The notes beneath the pieces were generated by a model. That model saw nothing but the letters and a program-made list of their open reading frames with translations. It was not told where the DNA came from and did no database searches. Below are positions 22,569 to 34,529 of a stretch of DNA of 64,000 nucleotides, one piece after another. The stretch comes from Sisyra terminalis (lineage: Eukaryota > Arthropoda > Insecta > Neuroptera > Sisyridae), in the NCBI GenBank assembly GCA_958496175.1, contig OY292278.1, positions 34,410,001 to 34,474,000 on the forward strand, in the 5' to 3' direction. The translations under genes were made by a program, and so were the position numbers. Within the stretch, counting starts at the first letter, position 1. Each line of letters begins with the position of its first letter.

Positions 22569-23480
22569 CAAGTGACATGGTTTACTGACGAATCAAAGAC
22601 AAATAATAACGTAGGTGCAGGAATATGGGTGGCAAATCCCAGGAAGCTAATATTCGAAGACTTAGGAAAAATGCCCACAGTCTTTCAAGCAGAGGTCTAC
22701 GCCATAATCATTTGCCTTCAAGAAAACATGAGAAGAAAATACCACAATAATAAGAATCTTCTCAGATAGCCAAGCCTCACTTAAAGCGATCGAATCTGAC
22801 TAGACTAGCTCTAAGCTGGTCTGGGAATGTAAATCACTCCTCACCCAGTTGGCGATATCCAACAAGGTTACATTTGCTTGGGTGCCGGGGTGCTCTGGTA
22901 TCAAAGGCAACGAGAAGGCAGACGTGCTTGCAAAGGCGGATTCAAGAATGTCATTTATGGGCCCAGAGCCGATTATAGGCATACCAATGTATTTAACACT
23001 GAATGGATTCAGAATGACCAAATAAAATCCTGGAATAATTATGCAGGAGGCAAATTCTCAAAGGTTATGATAAAGAAACCTCTGAAAGAACATAACAAAA
23101 GACTTCTAAATCTAAGAAGAAAGGACATAAAAACGCTGGTAGGTCTATTAACAGGACATTGCAATTTGAGAAAACATTTTCAAACTATAGGGAAGAACTC
23201 AGAGCCAGTAGCTTGCAGGAAATGCGGCGTGGAAGATGAAATTGCCTTCCACGAACTATTTGACTGCCCAGCCATGACTAAACGTCGTCTCTTGGTTTAT
23301 CCGGACATGAGCTGGGAAACATACACAGAGATTCAGTTGACTGTCTACTGAGATTCATATCAGAAGCAGACCTGACCAATTAGAACAGAAATCAAACAGG
23401 TGCGCAATAGTCCTTTTAGAACGCAGCGAAGGAACTCTCAGAAGAGGCCCCCAGAAAAAGGACAAAAAACCACCGAAAAA
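22569..23480 (+). mobile_element. LINE RNase H and C-terminal Zn-knuckle region, broken
   Basis: An RNase H domain is readable over two frames: WFTDESKTNNNVGAG and FQAEVYAII, then after a frameshift near 22750 FSDSQASLKAIES, a TAG stop at 22801, and WVPGCSGIKGNEKADVLAK. All four catalytic acidic residues (D, E, D, D) can still be seen. A second frameshift near 22980 leads to the C-terminal block with KDIKTLVGLLTGHCNL and a CCHC knuckle, CRKCGVEDEIAFHELFDC. The 3' flank (about 23390-23480) looks like the untranslated tail of the same element. RNase H after the reverse transcriptase places it in the I/R1/LOA-like LINE groups rather than Jockey or CR1. Confidence 0.85.
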
Positions 23481-23712
23481 CCCAATAAAGCTGCCTCTCT
23501 TCTTCAAATCGTAGTAAAGTGAAACATATAACCTTTAAAATAATTTTTAGAAAGTTGAAGAGTTTAAAGTGATCCATGGGGTGCCTGAGGTACGTATAAA
23601 CTCCACTTCGGATCGGGAAGATTAAAGAAACCTTCAATAAGAATTTTCATTGAAATCGTGAGTGGCTTTTGAGGATAAATTTCAATTTTTCATTTCCATG
23701 AATTTATTTAAG

Positions 23713-23894
23713 TAGGCCAATCACGCTCCGACTTGCAGTCCAACTTGTGGTCCGACTTTCGAAGTTGGATCTAAAGTCGGACCGTGAATGGTATTGTTGG
23801 AAGTTGGATGTCTAGTCGGACTAGTCGGATCATTTGGGCGATCCAACAAGTAGTCCGACTAATTGAACTGCAAGTCGGAGCGTGAATGGTCTGC
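23713..23894. mobile_element. MITE with 33-bp inverted ends
   Basis: The ends are tcacgctccgacttgcagt on the left and its near-exact complement on the right (actgcaagtcggagcgtga). The inverted match extends to about 33 bp. The interior repeats aagttgga / agtcggac words. It is 182 bp long with no coding. The flanks share tttatt, but an exact target-site duplication is not clear, so the superfamily stays open (PIF/Harbinger or another DNA transposon). Confidence 0.6.
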
Positions 23895-26204
23895 TTTATT
23901 ATCAATTTATCTATTAATTGTATTTTATTTACCTTTTACTTGAGTGATTAACTTTAAATAAACAAATTCAACCTTTAATCGTTTTATTTCGATGTTTAAA
24001 GCAATCAATTATAATTTGCATAATTTGAAATGGATGGTTCTTTGACCCACTCAAATTATACCACAAAAAATGAAATGTCTCCACAGTTATAATCAATCAA
24101 ATTTGATGTGTTTCACACTCTGTAAAGATATTGAAGACAAATATTTAAATATATTATAAACACAAACGAAAGAAGAAAAAAAAGACGACAATCTTTCACA
24201 TAATATAAGCCAAAGAACACAAAAGGAGGAGTCTGCAAAAGGACAAAGAAATTACGGAGATCAAAAAACTTTTAACATGCTGAGACCTGAATGGAATTCA
24301 CGGAATGAAGGACCATTTTCATCTGCGGATATTAAAACGGCAAGATAAATGAGTCGAGGCGATTTGTTCTTTCCTTCAACTTGATCCGAGTTCAATATTT
24401 AATTTGACTAAAACAAAAACGGAGATTGAAACACGAGATTATGATTAATTAAATCTGTTCTTAATAGCTAATACATCCGAAAAAGGATTATTCTCACATA
24501 CTTTAAGCCTTACTCGAACAAAAAAAGCAATCCTTGGTTTAACAAATCAATGAATTGGGATGATTGGGATACGAAAAAAGAAGGATTAAAATAACACCCC
24601 AAATAGCTTAAGCAGGTGTTCACCTGTATGAAAGATCAAAGTTGTGAAATCAGAAGATCAAAGACTTTTAGTTTTCTTAGAAATGCGTCTGAATTTCCAT
24701 TTATGGTAAGTTAGAATTTAAGGCTGTGGAAGTGAATACGATAGTCGTATTAATATACTTTTTACCAACAACAAAAAAAGTTAGAAATGCCTTAAGGATA
24801 CTTAGTAATTGTGAATAATTACGTTTTACTAATCTTATGTACTATTTGCATTTAAAAAAAGCATTGACGTGAAAGGTAATTTGTAATCATGCATTCCTTA
24901 AATAAAAATTAAAAAAATAGTAAAAATATCCGAAAATCAGACAAGGATATCAATATTTTAGACAATTAAATGCCAAATTATTCATTATTATAGCCGTACA
25001 ATAATAATTTATTATTGATGAAGACAAGTGTTGAAAAAAATATTCAAATTAGATGTTTCATCTGTCCACACGTGATTGCATGTAAACAAAGGCAAGTGTT
25101 AAATTAAAATTTTCTTGGATTTAAAGTTTCACAGTTAGTTTTACCAAATTTTTAAAGAAAATGTAAAAAATCAATTAAACAAGAGTTCTTTTTTATGTAT
25201 ATGTTACCGTTAAAGTATACATTTACATTGATATAAACACTGATTACTTAATATACATTATTACATATACTTTTTATTTTACATTGGTCCTTTTTAATTT
25301 CATATATGTATAATAAGGAAGTACTTGATTAGTTTTTCAATTGGCCCAAGCTTTAATTTAACTGCCTTTTGTAAGTGTACCGGAAAATCTTTAAGGATGT
25401 TATGGAGATGGAATCAGTGACAAAAGTACATAAAAATAGAAATTCGTGAATAATTACGTCGTAGAGCGTACCATGAGGAGAATAAAGAGGTCGATACTTA
25501 AAAAACTGTATATAGTTTAAAGAAAAATCGGAAATTATACCAACAATTTAAAACAAAATAAGAAAAAACAAAAAATATTGAACATTTTTAACTAATTTTT
25601 GGGACTGAATATGCCTTAATTTTAACTTAACATTTCAAAATATTATTGATATTATTGATTTGATGCTCATAAGTTATGAATGTAGAATTTTTTAATATGA
25701 TTAAATCGTAAATAAAATATTAAATTAGCATGTTTTTAAGACAATCCTAACTAAAAAAAAAATTAAATTAATTATTCAGTTTTACATAAAATAATGAAAA
25801 CGTTATAACGTTGTTAAATCTATAGGCTGGTAGGGTTAGTAGCTTTATTATGTCTCTCTCACATGATTAAAGTGAGCATGCGCGATGTGCCTAATATATT
25901 GAATAGAAATTATTTGTCATATTTCATACTTTTCCGCTTTATTCAGTATACTCATGAGTGTGATAAAGTTAAATTATGCGTTTCATTTTTATCTACCCAA
26001 ATATACTAACACAGCTTCTATTACTTACAAGACGGTTTAGTCTCCTAAAGTTAAAATTACATATTTTAAAAGTTTCGAAATAGCAGTTGAAACAAATGAC
26101 AACAATCAGTTAGTTCAAATTGGGATAAAGATTATTATATGTGGTTTCTACTCACACTTTTGCAGTCATATAGAAAACATTTGCCTATTATAATATAAAT
26201 AAGA
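23895..26204. other. AT-rich stretch, nothing firm
   Basis: The part at 24180-24700 is less AT-rich and contains a paired E-box (listed separately) but no open frame. The rest is A/T-rich with no gene or repeat I can support. Confidence 0.4.
24613..24626. promoter_or_regulatory. Paired E-box palindrome
   Basis: The sequence caggtgttcacctg is two CAGGTG boxes facing each other across 2 bp. CAGGTG is the core preferred by Snail/ZEB-type zinc fingers and some bHLH factors. There is no nearby gene to link it to, and one such palindrome in 64 kb can occur by chance. Confidence 0.2.
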
Positions 26205-26209
26205 GTTAA

Positions 26210-26345
26210 TGTATGGACGAGTGTTCATGGTGGCCACTTCAAAATTTTAAAGTACCGGACTCGGATTTTGTAACGAAAAAGCTTTCAAATATTTCTTAAT
26301 TTATGCATTTTTATTTACCTTACCATCGTTAAAGAACCGGACAGT
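26210..26345 (+). mobile_element. Decayed SINE copy
   Basis: It contains gttcatggtggccacttcaa, then aaagtaccggactcgg, then a body with caaatatttctt. The order and wording match the other SINE copies in this window, with more divergence in the B-box region. Confidence 0.45.
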
Positions 26346-28040
26346 TCTAAAGAAACGGTAGAATGGAAGACGCAAAGAAATGATCAATGATATTTTATCA
26401 ATAGTTTTTGACTTCATGAGGAAAATATTTCAGTTAATTGTTTGTTTTTTTTTTTTTTTGCGTAAAAATGACGAAAATTCAGGAGTGTCTAAAAGTTAAC
26501 AAACGAATAACAAAACCTTGCAAAATATATGATTGTTTCGTTTTTTATTTTTGTAGATTACTAAATTCTGCTTGCAAAATTTGAAACATCAGCAATGAAG
26601 ATGGTATATGATAATAAATTAATTAAATTTAAAATTTTGGATCCAATTAATAGAAATAATAGGTAACTATTGGCAAATATTGAGCCAATATTGATTCAAA
26701 TAAAACATTGTCAGTAAAGATACTAATTATTATCAATGGTTTATAATTTGAAGAATATAAACTGAAAAAATAATTTCCTCCTATTTTTAATTTTGAGCTT
26801 TTTAGAGTTTTAGCCTATGGCTTAGCTATAAGTAAAGTAATAATCACCAAACCTACTTTTTTGTACTAAGTAGGTATTAGAGATACGAAGTTAATTTCCC
26901 TGTGTTTTTAATGAATCGGCAGTAAAATCAATTTGTCGAATTAAAAGATTTGTGGTTGTTTTTAAATTAACTATTTCTTTAATTCTATTCAGCTAATCAA
27001 TATCGGGGGAATTTAGTATGAGTGAAGAGGGTAAATATTTACGTCTAATAATACATTATTAGAATAGTGGTCGCATGTTTTGCCCTGTGCAAAAGAAACC
27101 TTGCGGAAAAACAGGTGCCAACAAACGTAAGCCTCAACCTGTGCAGAAAATTAATTGGATTTGAACATTTAAATCGGCCACTTCACGTTCATACATATTT
27201 ATTTATATATAGACACATCAAGGATTCTCTGATTCAAACGTTTTTGTATTAGAAACACGAACTCTCGAACTCTATTTTTGTTCAAATTTATAAATACGTT
27301 TAAAAAAAATAGCAATGCAAAATTGAAAACATATGGTTCTTGTTTATTTTGAAAATTCATAATCGGAAAATAAACTGAAAGTTTTTTGAGTAGTTGAGAT
27401 TTCAATCAGCTTATATTTGTTTGGAATATTAGCAATGAAGGTTATCGTCGTCATCAAGGACTTTGTTGAAATTTACTTGAACTTGAATGAAATCTTTGTT
27501 GGGATAGAGAATGTGTTCTTTTAAGGAAAAATTAATTAAAATACTATGTATGTAGAAAAATAATGCGCAAATCGTTGTAATATATTAAAGTACCTGTCAG
27601 AAATATAGCTCCTTCATATAAATTGATTGAAAATATTGATTTGGATTTAATTCTCTTATGGAAAATATTTAAAATCGAAAAAAAATTAGGTTTATAAATT
27701 GTCAATGTGAAATAAAAGCGGAAACCAGTGTGTCTAATAGGGAAATGAATTCAAGTTTTAAGGTACAGTAACGTTGAACATTAGAGTAAATGATTTCAAA
27801 TTAGATTTTTTCACTGACTGTGGACAGTGATATTCATTATTCAGTATATGAAATACCTTGTGATCTTATTTATGTCATATAGTTTAAACTATAAACATAA
27901 ATTTGAAAAAAGTTCAAAAATATGTCTTTAAGACATATTGGCCAGATACGTATTTCGATTGTCAAGCAATTTTTTCAGTGGTCATCAAGTATTTTTGGAT
28001 TGTTCCATAAATAGACAATGAGAATTAATGCATCTTAGCT
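26346..28040. other. AT-rich stretch, nothing firm
   Basis: A less AT-rich patch at 27067-27200 has a 61-codon frame without motifs. Otherwise there is no support for a gene, RNA or repeat. Confidence 0.4.
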
Positions 28041-28045
28041 ATCGA

Positions 28046-28273
28046 TGAATCTAGGGTATGAACTACGCAGAAAAATATGCTGTTCTGGCCTGCGAGAAAA
28101 ATAGCTTGAAAGGTATCTATAAGAATCATTATTAAGAAATGGATCAAAAACAAAACTCTTCAAATAAGGGCTTATTATCAATCACTAGTGGATCCTATAG
28201 GTACCTCTTCAAGCTATTTTTCCCCGTAGGATACCACAATATATTTTTTTGGGTAGTTCATACCCTAGAATCC
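28046..28273. mobile_element. Hairpin MITE, about 85-bp arms
   Basis: The left arm (28046-28126) begins gaatctagggtatgaactac and the right arm (28187-28273) is its inverted copy, with further shared blocks gaaaaatagcttgaa and aggta.ctata. The spacer is about 60 bp. It has no coding function; the 118-codon frame across it is a by-product. The target-site duplication was not resolved. Confidence 0.65.
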
Positions 28274-28989
28274 AAAAATTCTAGCACCCAAACCTTTTCC
28301 TGCCACAGAAATTTCCGTTTATTATATTTTTATTTTGCTGCAGAATTATTCTTTCATACTCTTCCTGTAATTCGTCTATTATTAGTGATCGGGGCTTGGC
28401 AGGTGAAAGTATTGATAGTTTTCCAACTACCAACTAAGTGCAAAGCTATTTCAAGTACTCGACTGTACAACGCATTGCAAAGTTGGATCAATTAATGCTA
28501 AGTATTTTGCCACAAAATGGATTCATAATAAGTGATTGGAAAAACCCCTGCTAACAGATAGTAAGTCTCCATTTCAAGACTTATATTTTTGATCTTTTAC
28601 TTAATAATGATAAGACTATAATCATTTTTCTTCTCCATGGAGTTCATTCGTAACCTATACGCACCTATTTTATTTATCCCTGAATTACTAACTATTCCTT
28701 AAGAACGAAGATAATGTGTACAGGAAAAAAAGAAATGGTCTCTGGTTGGCTATTTGACTTTTTATGGACAATATTCATTGACAAACAACCCGAATACTGT
28801 TTTCCTCATCACAGACTTTATTGTAGAGAGAAAATTACATTTAGTATGTATCATGTTATAGAAAAGCTCCCTAGATAAGTTAAATTCTCTGAGAAAAGAA
28901 AAAACAAACTAAAATTTATACAAAGAAAACTAGAACACCATAAAAAAAGAACAGAAGCGGAGTGAAATCCAGGACTTCTTAAAAAGAAA
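28274..28989. other. Stretch between hairpin and LINE tail
   Basis: Nothing recognised. Confidence 0.4.
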
Positions 28990-29090
28990 AAAGGAATCTC
29001 CAGATTTATAAAACTGTACCAGGGATAAACGACGCTGCCGAGAGCAATTTAACTAGGCAGGCTGGCAGGCACAAGCCAACAAAAAAAATA
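28990..29090 (+). mobile_element. LINE tail relic
   Basis: DNA around accagggataaacgacg and gcaatttaactaggcagg aligns with 2705-2760, which reads accaggaatgaacgacg. The third related piece is at 42060-42110. The reading is too short and broken to give a domain of its own; the assignment rests on these matches. Confidence 0.4.
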
Positions 29091-29689
29091 CAAAATCACA
29101 TACTATATTATGACTTTGATATCCCTTGAATATGATTATCACCTGAGGCAGGTGCCCCGGTTTAATCTTCCTCCCCCCCCCCCGAGATCCTATGGTAACA
29201 AGTTAAATATAATCCAACATTATTTCTTCATTTGTCCCACAGGAACACAGGCATATGAAAATTTTTAGTTATCTCCAACTCTTTAGAAATAGTTATAAGA
29301 CGTACCAAACTATATTATACTTTGGAAGCCAAGTTTGGGTGTCAGTTCGTAATTTATAAACTATTTCGGAACGAAAAAATATTTTGTAGTTGATTAAAAA
29401 AGTTTATTTTTCCAATTGAAACATGTGCAACTGTTTATTATGAAAAAAATAGATTTACAAAGCATCAGCCTTATAGCTAGTAAGATTAATATATTTTACG
29501 TAATTGAAATGAAAATTGATTGTATTATGGAAATAAACTATTGAAAATTCTTTTTTGTGTTTGAAAAGTTTTTTAAAAAAAAATATTATATTTACATAGT
29601 GTTTAATTCTGAATGATTGATTTTCACGCTATTTATAATATTTTTTATTTTGATTGTTATTTACCGACGCTTTATAACTAAAAAGGTCC
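29091..29689. other. AT-rich stretch with a C-run
   Basis: A run of ten C at 29173-29182 is unusual for this window. No gene or repeat is seen. Confidence 0.4.
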
Positions 29690-29860
29690 TCAATCAAAGA
29701 CTTCTACTACGGAGGTCTTCTGCTAAAACCTTTTACTAAGAGCTCTAGGGTTAATAAAAATCCGTAATTCGAGAAATATCGAAAATTGGTTTGATATGAG
29801 GATTGAACCCAACACCTACCTGCTTTGGGGTGGTCGCCTTAACCACTAGTAGATTTTTTT
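29690..29860 (-). mobile_element. tRNA-derived SINE, best-preserved copy, minus strand
   Basis: On the minus strand it starts near 29859 with ctactagtggttaaggcgac, an A-box-like segment. About 40 bp later follows gtgttgggttcaatcct, which fits the tRNA B box GGTTCRANYCC with one or two changes (29800-29813). The body, with tttcgatatttctcgaatta and ggatttttatta, is shared with 60480-60530. The head is thus an internal Pol III promoter. The parental tRNA was not determined, and no A-rich or simple-repeat tail is obvious. Confidence 0.65.
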
Positions 29861-31150
29861 ATACAATTGCTAATTAGTATTATAAAAAAGTAATGCTTTA
29901 ATTTAAACGCGGATGCATGGTAGTTAAATATTAATAAATGACAGCCAAATATTGATGAAATCATCACACTTACAATCATCTTACAAAGGGCTTAACAATT
30001 TTAGGTTTAAAAACTGTTTAAATTGTTAAAAAGCTGACATAAATGGGAAAATACCATATCTAATTGAAAATAAATATTAACCTATTTAAGATTTTTTAAT
30101 TTATTTTTCAACAAACAATATTCTCAACTCAACTTTTAATACCCATAAAATATATTTAGTTAAACCTCATAACGTTCATATAATTTACGAGACCTTTTCA
30201 AAGCGTTCAAGAGTGATTTTACTTCCGCAACAGCACAAATTGAATGAAAAGAAAAAAAGTTTTCATCGAAAGAGCGATCATACAAATAAAATCTGGCATT
30301 GATGCGAGGTTAACAACAACATACGTAATGATGCAAACAGCGTAATATTATATCGATATTCTTTCTCATATTTCCAAATGAATTATTTCATTGACACCAA
30401 ACAAGGCTAATGTGTGAAAAGTAAATCACAATGTGATTTTTTCGTACCCATATGCGAACGACCCAAATGAAAAATGTGAACAAAAAAGACGGAAACGTCA
30501 ATAAATTATTAAAGATTATTAATATATAATGTTTCCGTTGTGTCTATTAGTGGCCATAAAAGTAAAAAGTACACAATTTGATCGTCTAACGTTTTCTGCA
30601 AGATTTGCTTTATGATATTAATTCACACTAAGGCCAAACGATTTTTATGTTGGATGTAAGTTGCAGTGGTCGATCTTAACGTGCGATTGATTTATTCACC
30701 AGCAGAAGTGAGACTTTTCTCTTTGAAAATTTTTAGAAAGTGATGGAAAAATTATAAATACTAGTGACATTTGAATAGGAATTCTTGTCATTGAACTGGC
30801 AATCGAAGCAATCAGACAACAATTTATATAATTGATATATTAATTTGAATTGCCTCGACTATGATGAATCACTTTGAACTTACATGGAATTCGACGGAAT
30901 CTTCAAGCACTTTTGATTTTTCTGGAAGTGTTATTCAATTAGAAAATATATTATGAGGTGTCCGACGTGTCTCTACTGTGTGATCAGCCATTTTAATAAA
31001 GGATCGCCCATGAATATAACCAGGATCATATAATTAGTAAGGGAAAGACAGGCAAGGAAAACTTAATAAAAATTCTAAAAAAAGTTAAATGAAATTGTAT
31101 AAAATGATGAATAAAATTGGAAAAAGGTTTTGGATACTTTTTTTTTCTTT
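29861..31150. other. Non-repetitive stretch, no gene recognised
   Basis: The part at 30180-30700 is somewhat less AT-rich and may be unique or regulatory DNA. No exon or RNA gene is supported. Confidence 0.4.
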
Positions 31151-31154
31151 TCCT

Positions 31155-31660
31155 TAGCCGTTCTTTCATTACTGAGAATCACGATTAACAACTTGTGCTG
31201 TAAGTGCTTTCCATTGACAACGATTCTGGGTTTTACTTACGAATCTGTAAAACGAAATGCTGATGATCTTTTAAACCTGATCAGTACGTTGAGATGGTGC
31301 CCGCTCTTTTGATCTTTGTTCTATGTTTCTTATGGCTATCAATCTCTCTAAATTATTATCATTCCTTCGCACAAGGTGTTCAAAAAACCTCAGAATATTC
31401 GGAAGATAAATGAAAGAAAGTCTATTCTGGATTTTCAATTTCCCAGGAATACCTCGTATCATTCCTTCGCACAAGGTGTTCAAAAAACCTCAGAATATTC
31501 GGAAGGTAAATGAAAGTAAGTCTATTCTGGATTTTCAATTTCCCAGGAATACCTCGTTCAATCTGTACCTTGTCTATGGAATCCGAAGCATACTACTCCA
31601 GCACCACGTCTCAAACGGGTCAATTCTTTTTTTTTTGTCCGCTGAAGATGAAAATCATTA
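31155..31660 (-). mobile_element. LINE C-terminal relic, minus strand
   Basis: Minus-strand translation of 31400-31270 gives LRFFEHLVRRNDNNLERLI, then SQRTDQV. After a stop comes SKTQNRCQWKALTAQVVNR. This series is the familiar end of an insect LINE: FGH-VRR-D-NLE-L, then RSPTRWTDQ, then QNR-QW--L. The upstream part carries a 100-bp tandem duplication. It probably belongs to the same insertion as the RT core at 32225-32343, with the 241-bp hAT MITE between them. Removing the MITE and one repeat unit leaves about the expected distance. Confidence 0.65.
31358..31557. repeat. Exact 100-bp tandem duplication
   Basis: Two head-to-tail units, 31358-31457 and 31458-31557, start atcattccttcgcacaaggt and end with tacctcgt. 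I count two differences (gata/ggta and gaaag/gtaag). The unit lies in the LINE coding relic. As 100 is not a multiple of three, it shifts the frame. The high identity marks a recent event in otherwise old sequence. Confidence 0.9.
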
Positions 31661-31774
31661 GTAGAATTAATCTCCCTTTAGTCTTTTTTTATATAAGAAC
31701 GGTCTTTCCAGATCTTAGCTAATCTACTTAAATGCCCTTTGAGCCATTCCTATTCTTCTTCGCATGTTTGTCTT

Positions 31775-32015
31775 CAGTGGCAGATTTACAAGTTTGCCGC
31801 CAGTATTCTATTCAATTTTTACCGCCCCTATTGACCCCTGGAATTCGATACCCTATTTCGCCAATCATACTAATTACATTTATTCAGTCAATGGAATCGC
31901 AATTTGTGTTCTATCGCTATTATTACATCAACTTTTCTTCTAATTAGCAAATTTTTAGGTCAAATTTGTCGTCCTAGGCTTCAGGTTACTCAGCTTGCTG
32001 ATAAATCCGCCACTA
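31775..32015. mobile_element. hAT MITE with 8-bp TSD
   Basis: The left end is cagtggcagattta and the right end is the complement of tagtggcggattta (12 of 14 match). The flanks are tttgtctt (31767-31774) and tttgtctc (32016-32023), 7 of 8 identical, fitting the 8-bp duplication of hAT. It is 241 bp with no transposase. It splits the minus-strand LINE relic. Confidence 0.75.
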
Positions 32016-32224
32016 TTTGTCTCATTTGAATCAGTGTAACTTTTACTAAACATTATAAATCTAAATCTAAATAGTCTGCGTAGAAAAATTTTGTAATTTC
32101 AATTAAAGTTTTTTTTTTTCATTTGCCAACACTCTCTACCTTAAATGTACCAATTATATTCTTGCCAGAAGGTGGAAGCTTTTTTTCTTACTTGTACTTG
32201 ACGAGTTCATGGGGTCATCTTCAA

Positions 32225-32343
32225 TTTTTTAAGTTTTAAGGAGAAGAAGTTAACTATTATATTATGCACACGGACAGTGCCGTATCATCTGCAAAAAGTG
32301 ACACTTCTAAGTTGTTCCTACAAGGGATGTCATTTAAATATAT
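32225..32343 (-). mobile_element. LINE reverse transcriptase catalytic core, minus strand
   Basis: Minus-strand translation gives YLNDIP and then VSLFADDTALSV. FADD is the catalytic palm motif of non-LTR reverse transcriptases, and NDIP about a dozen residues earlier is the usual partner (Jockey/CR1-like). Upstream and downstream frames are broken. See the relic at 31155-31660 for the likely 3' part of the same insertion. Confidence 0.7.
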
Positions 32344-34417
32344 AATAAATAATATAGATAAAAATAAATGTACAAATTTTTGTTCCGGTAAGTAGATTGC
32401 GTTAAAAGAAATGCAAAAGGTAAAAGAAAAATTAAAAGGATTTTCTGCAACCTCATCTATGAGATTTGAGATATCACCGCTTGATTACCACCTACGCATG
32501 TGTGTAAAAGGATCCAAGCCGTGTTCAAGGCGCACTAGGCATTAAATAAATTTCCTCTGGTACGCTTTGGTATAAAGCAGGAAAAGAAGAAACCCAGCAA
32601 ACCAGCATCACAAAAAAAATATGAGAAAATGATCAAATCGACTGAACATTGAGTGGGACATCATTAGATCTTAACATCTGATAATTTATGAAGGCTAATA
32701 GAAAAACAAAAACAAATAAAAAGCATTAGATTTATGGGATAAGAAACTTTCAAACTTTATATCTTAGTTTTGTATAGATTACTTATCCTTATTAAAAATT
32801 AATAATAAATAATTTTAAAAATAAAGAAAATATATATAGAATAAGTATCTTTAGTTAAAAATATCAAAGAACTACCATTCCTTTTGCTTATGTATTATGT
32901 AGTTTAAAAACACTGAATTAAACTCTTCCTTATTAAAATATTTTAATTAATACATTAATATCATTCAAGTATTTTGACTTTGTAAATGTTCTAAATAAAC
33001 ATTAAAAAGTACATCTTTATTATTTACTTATACTATTATGGATTTGATAAATTTAAAATGACGTCATAATATTCTTCAAAATTAATTTATATCTTAAGGC
33101 AGTAATAAATGATGTTGATTTTTTTTCTTTGAAAAAATGAGACTACGAATATGACAAGAAAAAAGTAACAGTGACTGAAAAAAAAACGTCTGGATCAAAT
33201 GTCAATTCGAGTCTAAAGAAAATGAATACTTATAATATATTTGATCTGTATTCATAAATAGTTTGCAAATGATTTGAACAAAAGCGTGTTTTATGGCTTT
33301 AAGGTCAAAGCCACTAAGCACCAAGACTTCCACCCACACTTGTCTTTGTATTGAATCTCATTTATAAATGCATCATAAAATATCATGCGAAAAAATGCAT
33401 CTAAAAATTTATGAAACAATAAAATATTGTTTGAAATCAATTAAAAAATCCATAAAATATATATGTATGTACCTATCTCTTGTAACAGTAACGGGATTTC
33501 GGATTCGCACGGTTCAACGACCGGCTTAAGATTTTTTTGCATAAAGGTCAATAAATGTAATAAGCTTAGCATAGAAATCTGCTTAAAGTTCGAATAATCA
33601 AACCTACATTTAACCATTTTACTATTTACAATGAAAGTGCGTTTGTTTTCACTTTCGATTTATCCTATTTTAAATAACGTAACCTTTGTTGAAAAATTTA
33701 TGAAGGATCTGAATTTTCTTTTTATGTAATTGATTTTTATGGAGTTTACGTGGGATTTAAAACATACAGAGACGATTTATTTGTCAAGTTTATAAGTCGC
33801 ACTTTTTAACGATCAAAACATGGAAGGTTTTTAATTTTCTTAACATTTCTTACTTACATGATGTTAAAGAATATAAGAAGCTTAAAAAAGTGATTTTTTA
33901 TGGTAAAACTAACTACAATTAGCATTTTGAAAAAGCATTGGAAAAAATATTTTTACATATAAAGGTTCCTTCATTACTAAAACTGAAATCTAGCATTAGG
34001 TATAAGTATAAGGCCACAAGTCAAACAAAATACATGTCTTAATAGGGCTTTTTAGAAGAAGAGATTTTGACCCTTTCTTATCAACATATATAAATACAAG
34101 ATATGGCAAATATTAGGGTTCAGAATTATAAAAGACGAAGAGGGATTTCTACCCAATCGTTTCATGATTTGTTTAAATGACTATACCTAAATTCTTTCAA
34201 AATATGTCAAGTAAAGTGAACAAAAAATGGAATACTACCAAAGTTGACAAACTTGTACATTTGAGGGTTTATCATATAAAAGTCGATTGGTATTAGGATT
34301 TGAAATGCATTAACATGCATTTGCTCCACAACACCAGTTAAAATTGAATATAAACGTCTGCTTTTTTGCAGGAAAATTTTATGAGTTTACATATAATCGT
34401 GTGTATGCAATCTAGAG
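32344..34417. other. AT-rich stretch, nothing firm
   Basis: The patch at 32460-32600 is less AT-rich and could be more of the broken LINE, but I cannot read it. No other feature is supported. Confidence 0.4.
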
Positions 34418-34529
34418 GTTTTGGTCAAATCTAATCCAATTCGGACAACCCTCAAAAAAGAAAATATTAAGTTATCCTTTTATCCCTTTAAAATGTCCGC
34501 ACAATAAAGGGATTCGATTTGATCAAAAC
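34418..34529. repeat. Small inverted repeat, MITE-like
   Basis: gttttggtcaaatctaatcc at 34418 pairs with ggattcgatttgatcaaaac ending at 34529, 18 of 20 bases matching. The whole is 112 bp. No target-site duplication was resolved. Confidence 0.4.

Noticed and set aside
28139..28495. 118-codon plus-strand frame
   Set aside because: It starts in the spacer of the hairpin MITE and reads through one arm into AT-rich DNA. No motif.
31410..31722. Frames with repeated peptide IPRIIPSHKVFKKP-like segments
   Set aside because: They are produced by the 100-bp tandem duplication on the strand opposite to the LINE coding strand.
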